NCBI GenBank assembly: GCA_045617825.1
Contig: JAZLJI010000101.1
Location: 1-9,878, forward strand
Direction of reading: 5' to 3'
Source of the DNA: UBA6987 sp045617825
GTDB taxonomy: Bacteria; Bacillota; Clostridia; Lachnospirales; Lachnospiraceae
Length of the DNA stretch: 9,878 nucleotides
Positions 5,472 through 9,878 of the stretch are shown here, one piece after another. Positions within the stretch are counted from its first letter, which is position 1. Each line of letters begins with the position of its first letter. Position numbers and translations under genes: made by a program. Under the pieces are notes generated by a model that saw only the letters and a list, made by a program, of their open reading frames with translations, was not told where the DNA came from and searched no databases.

Positions 5472-7298
5472 TTGCGTCATAAAAAAAACTCCGAAAAATC
5501 CGCTTCCCTGGACTGGAAGCTGCTCTCCGGTTTCCTGAAGGGCAGCCTGTCCCTGTTCCTGCTCTGTATCGCCTTCAGCCTGCTCCAGGTCCTTTTTGAA
5601 ATGCTGCTGCCCCAGATCCTGCGCTATACCGTGGACTGCATTTTAGGCAGCGAGCCCTCCTTCCTGCCGGACCTCGGGGAGCAGCTGGTCGCGCGTCTGG
5701 GCGGCCGGGACGCCCTGCGGGACCGGCTGTGGATCCCCGCTGCCGCCGCCCTTTCCGTCGGCCTCCTCAGCGCCGCCGCCCGCTATTATACCAACCTGTA
5801 CAATGCCAAGGCCGGTGAAACGCTGGTCAAGCATCTGCGGGACCGGCTGTACCGGCACATCCTCCGGCTGCCCTGGAGCTGGCATCAGAAGAATGCCACC
5901 GGCGATATCATCCAGCGCTGCACCAGCGACGTGGACATGATCCAGCGCTTCTTCCAGGATCAGTTCGTCATGCTGTTTCGGGTAGCCGTCCTGCTGGTGC
6001 TCTCCCTGAGCTGCATGTTCTCCATGAGCACGCAGCTGTCTCTGGTGGCCCTGGCCTTTATCCCCATCGTCTTTGCCTATTCCCTGATCTTCCATAACAA
6101 GATCCACGACCGCTTCCTGGTCTGCGACGAGAACGAGGGCGTCCTGTCCACCATCGTCCAGGAGAACCTGACCGGCGTGCGGGTGGTCAGAGCCTTCGGC
6201 CGGGAAAGCTTCGAGCGGGACCGCTTCGAAGCCCAGAACGAAAAATACACCGGCCTGTGGGTCCACGTGATGAAGCTGCTCAACGCCTTCTGGGCGCTGG
6301 GCGACGTGGTCAGCAGCCTGCAGGTCATGCTGATCATCGTGATCGGCAGCGTGCTCTGCGTGAGAGGGAGCCTTACCGGAGGAGAATTTATCGCCTTCGT
6401 CTCCTATAACGCCATGCTGATCTGGCCCATCCGCATGCTGGGCCGCATGGTCTCCGAAATGAGCAAGGTGGGCGTTTCCCTGGACCGTCTGGCCTATATC
6501 CTGAACTCCGAGGAGGAGCAGGATCTGCCGGAGGCTTCGGAGCCGGAGCTCACGGGAGACATCTGCTTCGAGGACGTCACCTTCCGCTATGCCGAGGACA
6601 GTCCGCCGGCCCTTTCCGGGGTCAGCTTCACCGTTCCCGCCCATACCTCCTTCGGGATCCTGGGCGGCACCGGCTCCGGCAAGAGCAGCCTGATGCATCT
6701 GCTTTGCCGGCTCTACGCGCCCGATGAGGGCCGGATCACCATCGGCGGCACGGACATCGCCGCCATCAAGGCCGGGTATCTGCGGGACCGCATCGGTCTG
6801 GTGCTTCAGGAGCCCTTCCTCTTCTCCCGCAGCATCGAGGAGAATATCGGCATCACCGGAGCCGGGGCCGAGGATATCCGGGAGGCCGCCCGGATCGCGG
6901 CCATCCACGAGGACATCGAGAGCTTCAGCCAGGGCTATGCCACCCCCGTGGGCGAACGGGGCGTGACCCTGTCCGGCGGTCAGAAGCAGCGGGTCGCCAT
7001 GGCCCGGACGCTGACCAAGAAGGCCCCCATCGTGATCTTCGACGATTCGCTTTCCGCGGTAGATACCGAGACCGACGAAAGGATCCGCCGCGCGTTGGCG
7101 GAGAAGATGCAGGGCGTCACCAATATCATCATTTCCCACCGCATCACCACCCTGATGGACTGCGACCGCATCCTGGTCCTGGACAAGGGCCGGGTGGCGG
7201 AGCTGGGCAGTCCCCGGGAGCTGTACGAAAAGGGCGGCATTTACCGGCGCATTTACGATCTGCAGATGAGTCTGGGAGAGGAGGAGGACAATGGCTGA
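5472..7298 (+). CDS. ABC exporter half-transporter, subunit with degenerate ATP site (BmrC/YheI-like)
   Basis: The protein has 608 residues and is a membrane domain fused to an ATPase domain, the type IV (ABCB-like) exporter layout. About six TM helices lie near residues 25-48, 86-106, 165-185, 187-207, 272-297 and 305-325. The ATPase domain has A-loop Tyr373, Walker A GGTGSGKSS (398-406, Lys404), Q-loop Gln446, signature LSGGQ (500-504), Walker B IVIFDD (520-525) and H-loop His556. The catalytic Glu after Walker B is Asp525, the hallmark of the weak-site subunit in heterodimeric exporters such as BmrC/BmrD and TM287/TM288. Translation starts at TTG 5472-5474: AAAGGAG (5458-5464) lies 7 nt upstream and the next in-frame Met is inside TM1. 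The gene overlaps its partner by 8 nt. Substrates of such pairs are drugs, lipids or peptides and cannot be told from sequence. Confidence 0.92.
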   Translation: MRHKKNSEKSASLDWKLLSGFLKGSLSLFLLCIAFSLLQVLFEMLLPQILRYTVDCILGSEPSFLPDLGEQLVARLGGRDALRDRLWIPAAAALSVGLLSAAARYYTNLYNAKAGETLVKHLRDRLYRHILRLPWSWHQKNATGDIIQRCTSDVDMIQRFFQDQFVMLFRVAVLLVLSLSCMFSMSTQLSLVALAFIPIVFAYSLIFHNKIHDRFLVCDENEGVLSTIVQENLTGVRVVRAFGRESFERDRFEAQNEKYTGLWVHVMKLLNAFWALGDVVSSLQVMLIIVIGSVLCVRGSLTGGEFIAFVSYNAMLIWPIRMLGRMVSEMSKVGVSLDRLAYILNSEEEQDLPEASEPELTGDICFEDVTFRYAEDSPPALSGVSFTVPAHTSFGILGGTGSGKSSLMHLLCRLYAPDEGRITIGGTDIAAIKAGYLRDRIGLVLQEPFLFSRSIEENIGITGAGAEDIREAARIAAIHEDIESFSQGYATPVGERGVTLSGGQKQRVAMARTLTKKAPIVIFDDSLSAVDTETDERIRRALAEKMQGVTNIIISHRITTLMDCDRILVLDKGRVAELGSPRELYEKGGIYRRIYDLQMSLGEEEDNG

Positions 7299-9123
7299 TA
7301 CCGCAGCAAAAGAAAAAAGCGATTACGAGATTTCTCTGCCCTGGTTCGGTCTGCCCCGCCTGCTGTCCTACGTGAAGCCGCACCGCAGGCTCTTCCTCAG
7401 CATGGTGATCGCCAGCCTGTTCTGCGGGCTGATCGACATCCTGACGCCCCGTTTCCAGCAATATGCCCTCAATCACTTCATCGCGGGCAATACGCTGGAT
7501 AAGCTGGGCGTCTTCATCCTGCTGTACCTGCTGCTGATGGTCTGCCAGGGCGCGATCAACTACTATATGACCCAGCAGTCCGCCCGTCTGGAGCTGTACA
7601 TGAACCGGGATCTCCGCCAGGCCGCCTTCAACCACCTGCAGACCCTGTCCTTCAGCTATTTCAACCACAACAGCGTGGGCTACGTCCATGCGCGGGTCAT
7701 GTCGGATACCGGCAGGATCTCCGAATCCGTCAGCTGGGTGATGATGGATATCGTCTGGAGCATCGTATATATCTGCGGAGCGCTCTTCTCCATGCTGGCC
7801 ATCAATCCCAGGCTGGCGCTGACCGTCATCCTGGTCCTGCCGCTGCTGGTCTTCCTGTCGGTGCTCTTCCGCCGGAAGTTCGTGGTATGGCAGCGGAAGG
7901 GCCGGGAGACCAACTCCCGGATCACCGGCGCCTTCAACGAGGGCATCACCGGCGCCCCCACCGCCAAATCCCTGGTGATCGAGGACAAGATGACCGGCGA
8001 ATTCCGCGAGCTGTCCCAGAATATGCGCCACGCCTCGGTCCGCTCCATGCATTTCCGGGGCCTGTTCCGGAGCTTTACCGTATTTGCCAGCTTCGCGGCT
8101 CTGGCCATGGTGCTGTGGCAGGGCGGCAATATGACCCGGGAGGGCCTGATGCTGGTGGGTACCCTCTCCCTCTTTGTCAACTATGCCCAGGGCATGACCG
8201 ACCCGATCCAGAACCTGATCGCGGACATCACCTCGCTCAGCTCGGTGCAGGTCAATATCGAGCGCTTTACCAAGCTGATGGATACGCAGTCCGACGTGCG
8301 CGACCGGGAGGAGGTCACCGCCCGCTACGGCGACAGCTTCGCCCCCAAGCGGGAGAACTGGGAGCCGCTGAAGGGCGACGTGGAATTTAGGGACGTGACC
8401 TTCCGGTACCCGGACGGGGACGAAAACGTGCTGGAGCACTTCGATCTGAAGGTGCCCCGGGGCATGAACGTGGCCATCGTCGGGGAGACCGGTGCCGGCA
8501 AATCCACCCTGGTGAACCTGGTCTGCCGCTTCTTCGAGCCCAGCTCCGGCCAGGTCCTGATCGACGGCCGGGACGCCCGGGACCGGAGCGAGCTCTGGCT
8601 CCATTCGCATATCGGCTACGTGCTGCAGACCCCGCACCTTTTCTCCGGCTCCATCCTGGAGAACCTGCGCTACGGCAAGCCCGACGCCACCGAGGAGGAG
8701 GTCATGGAGGCCCTCAGGGCCGTATCGGCCCAGGGCATCGTGGAACGGATGCCGGAGGGTCTGGCCAGTCAGGTCGGCGAGGGCGGCAATGCCCTGTCCA
8801 CCGGCGAAAAGCAGCTGCTCTCCTTCGCCCGGGCGATCCTGGCGGATCCCGCCATCTTCGTGCTGGATGAAGCCACCTCCTCCGTGGATACGGAGACCGA
8901 GCGGCTGATCCAGGACGCCATCGAAAAGCTGATGAAGGGCCGCACCTCCTTCGTGATTGCCCACAGACTCTCCACCATCAGACGCAGCGATCTGATCCTG
9001 GTGGTGAACGACGGCAGGATCATCGAGCAGGGCAGCCATCGGGAGCTGATGGCGCGGAAGGGCTACTACTGGAGCCTGTATACCCGCCAGTACCGGGAAG
9101 AAAAGATCCGGGACATGGTCTGA
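7291..9123 (+). CDS. ABC exporter half-transporter, partner subunit with catalytic Glu (BmrD/YheH-like)
   Basis: The protein has 610 residues with the same layout as the upstream gene. TM helices lie near residues 34-53, 73-93, 150-170, 173-195, 259-279 and 284-305. The linker between the membrane and ATPase domains (about 331-362) is longer than in the partner and charged. The ATPase domain has A-loop Tyr373, Walker A GETGAGKST (398-406, Lys404), Q-loop Gln446, Walker B with Asp526 and canonical catalytic Glu527 (LDEATSSVD), and H-loop His558. The signature is LSTGE (502-506) instead of LSGGQ. In a head-to-tail dimer this altered signature faces the partner's Asp525 site, so both defects sit in one ATP site and the other site is fully consensus. 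The ATG lies within the end of the upstream gene, preceded by GAGGAGGA, so the two are translationally coupled and probably made in equal amounts. Confidence 0.93.
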   Translation: MADTAAKEKSDYEISLPWFGLPRLLSYVKPHRRLFLSMVIASLFCGLIDILTPRFQQYALNHFIAGNTLDKLGVFILLYLLLMVCQGAINYYMTQQSARLELYMNRDLRQAAFNHLQTLSFSYFNHNSVGYVHARVMSDTGRISESVSWVMMDIVWSIVYICGALFSMLAINPRLALTVILVLPLLVFLSVLFRRKFVVWQRKGRETNSRITGAFNEGITGAPTAKSLVIEDKMTGEFRELSQNMRHASVRSMHFRGLFRSFTVFASFAALAMVLWQGGNMTREGLMLVGTLSLFVNYAQGMTDPIQNLIADITSLSSVQVNIERFTKLMDTQSDVRDREEVTARYGDSFAPKRENWEPLKGDVEFRDVTFRYPDGDENVLEHFDLKVPRGMNVAIVGETGAGKSTLVNLVCRFFEPSSGQVLIDGRDARDRSELWLHSHIGYVLQTPHLFSGSILENLRYGKPDATEEEVMEALRAVSAQGIVERMPEGLASQVGEGGNALSTGEKQLLSFARAILADPAIFVLDEATSSVDTETERLIQDAIEKLMKGRTSFVIAHRLSTIRRSDLILVVNDGRIIEQGSHRELMARKGYYWSLYTRQYREEKIRDMV

Positions 9124-9125
9124 GC

Positions 9126-9145
9126 GACAGGCTGCAGATCCTGTC
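9126..9145 (+). other. Small hairpin between the exporter gene and trmB
   Basis: GACAGG (9126-9131) pairs with CCTGTC (9140-9145) around an 8-nt loop, starting 2 nt after the exporter stop codon. No T-run follows, so it should not terminate transcription. It may mark an RNA processing or decay boundary that sets different levels for the exporter and trmB. Confidence 0.35.
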
Positions 9146-9161
9146 AGAAAGAGGAACCATC

Positions 9162-9806
9162 ATGAGACTGAAACATATTCCGGGCTCTGAGGAGGCCGTG
9201 GCCTCCAGCCCCTTCGTCATTCGCGAGCCGGAGCTCTGCCCCGGCCGCTGGCATGAGATCTTCGGCCTGGGCGAGGGCCGCCCGCTCTATCTGGAGGCGG
9301 GCATGGGCAAGGGTCAGTTCATCACCGAGCTGGCGAAACGGCATCCCGAGATCAACTTTCTCGGGCTGGAGGTCTATCCCAGCGTGATGATCAAGGCCCT
9401 GAAAAAGCAGGAGGAGCTGCAGCTGCCCAACCTGCGCTTCATTTGCCGGAACGCGGATCAGGTGAAGCAGTTCTTCGCCCCGGGCGAGATCGACCGGCTG
9501 TATCTGAACTTCTCCGACCCCTGGCCCAAGGACCGGCACGCCAAGAGAAGGCTCACCTCGCCCCAGTTTCTGACCCTGTGGCGCAGCGTGCTCTCTCCCG
9601 CCGGGCAGCTGGAGTTCAAGACCGATAACCAGGACCTGTTCAGCTTCTCGCTGGACTCCGTGAAGTCCTGCGGCTGGACCCTCATCGCCTCCACCCGGGA
9701 CCTGCACGGAGACGCCCTGCTCTCGCAGGATAACGTCATGACCGAATACGAGGAGAAATTCTCCGGCAGAGGCAATCCCATCTGCAAGCTGATCGCCAGG
9801 CCGTGA
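9162..9806 (+). CDS. trmB: tRNA (guanine-N7)-methyltransferase
   Basis: The enzyme has 214 residues and transfers methyl from S-adenosylmethionine to N7 of G46 in the variable loop of many tRNAs, in the cytosol. Visible family motifs: SAM-binding EAGMGKGQF (45-53), the acidic end of the next strand GLE (68-70), RNAD (96-99), the family signature LNFSDPWPKDRHAKRRLTSP (115-134) with the presumed catalytic Asp119, and the C-terminal TEYEEKF followed by GNPI (194-207). Length fits a bacterial TrmB without N-terminal extension. The ATG at 9162 has GAGG (9151-9154) 7 nt upstream. It lies 38 nt after the exporter subunit with no terminator or clear promoter between, so it is probably the last gene of the exporter operon. 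A functional link to export is not implied. Confidence 0.95.
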   Translation: MRLKHIPGSEEAVASSPFVIREPELCPGRWHEIFGLGEGRPLYLEAGMGKGQFITELAKRHPEINFLGLEVYPSVMIKALKKQEELQLPNLRFICRNADQVKQFFAPGEIDRLYLNFSDPWPKDRHAKRRLTSPQFLTLWRSVLSPAGQLEFKTDNQDLFSFSLDSVKSCGWTLIASTRDLHGDALLSQDNVMTEYEEKFSGRGNPICKLIARP

Positions 9807-9878
9807 GCTCCGCGCAGGCAGGTCCCGGTAAATGCCGCGATCGTATGCCAAGGGCAGGGCGCCGGTCCCTCACGGGAC
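9807..9878. other. Short 3' intergenic end, incomplete inverted repeat
   Basis: No gene is visible in the last 72 nt. GTCCC (9865-9869) and GGGAC (9874-9878) can pair around a TCAC loop right at the window edge. This may be part of a terminator, but the T-run that would show it lies beyond the window. Confidence 0.25.

Noticed and set aside
5447..5482. An 11-codon frame (MNKPKEISLAS) overlapping the exporter's TTG start, considered as a leader peptide
   Set aside because: Its ATG lies only about 4 nt from the predicted transcript start, with no ribosome binding site. The AAAGGAG inside it is best explained as the site for the TTG start.
5643..7139. A 498-codon open frame on the - strand opposite the first exporter gene
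   Set aside because: Same reason: antisense to a clear ABC subunit, with low-complexity composition and no domain.
7144..9039. A 631-codon open frame on the - strand opposite the second exporter gene
   Set aside because: It lies wholly antisense to a gene with intact ABC motifs. The product is rich in Gly, His, Gln and Asp without a recognisable domain, as expected from the reverse frame of GC-rich coding DNA.
9126..9145. Hairpin after the second exporter gene considered as a terminator
   Set aside because: There is only a 6-bp stem with an 8-nt loop and no T-run; trmB follows closely with its own ribosome binding site.

Overview
The window reads as chromosomal DNA from a GC-rich Firmicute, probably a gut-type Clostridia (Oscillospiraceae or Lachnospiraceae-like). 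This is inferred from strong AGGAG-type ribosome binding sites, a Gram-positive style lipoprotein with an EATT-repeat linker, a GlnK/GlnL-like two-component pair, and heavy G/C use at third codon positions. The genus cannot be fixed from the sequence.

Left end (1-1830, + strand): the 3' end of one discoidin-like (F5/8 type C-like) surface protein. A promoter, a strongly folded leader, and a complete paralogous lipoprotein follow. The lipoprotein carries a lipobox, a nine-fold EATT linker and two tandem 175-residue carbohydrate/ligand-binding-like domains repeated with an exact 546-nt period. A bidirectional rho-independent terminator closes this block.

Middle (1854-5351, - strand): a two-component operon with a six-TM histidine kinase and a response regulator with a GlnL/YcbB-like output domain, overlapping by 4 nt. 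Downstream on the same strand is a soluble CapA-family metallophosphatase-like protein, possibly with its own promoter. The promoter that drives the kinase overlaps the most upstream possible kinase start codon, which argues for a start 39 nt further in.

Right half (5408-9806, + strand): from a divergent promoter, an operon of two ABC exporter half-transporters that overlap by 8 nt, followed by trmB (tRNA m7G46 methyltransferase). The two half-transporters form a classic asymmetric heterodimer. The first has Asp in place of the catalytic Glu, and the second has an altered signature motif (LSTGE). Both changes fall in the same predicted ATP site, leaving one degenerate and one competent site, as in BmrC/BmrD and TM287/TM288.

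I see no tRNA or rRNA genes, insertion sequences, CRISPR arrays or phage genes. No wholly new system is evident. The most unusual elements are the duplicated discoidin-like lipoprotein with its multi-hairpin leader and its patchy homogenisation between repeats.
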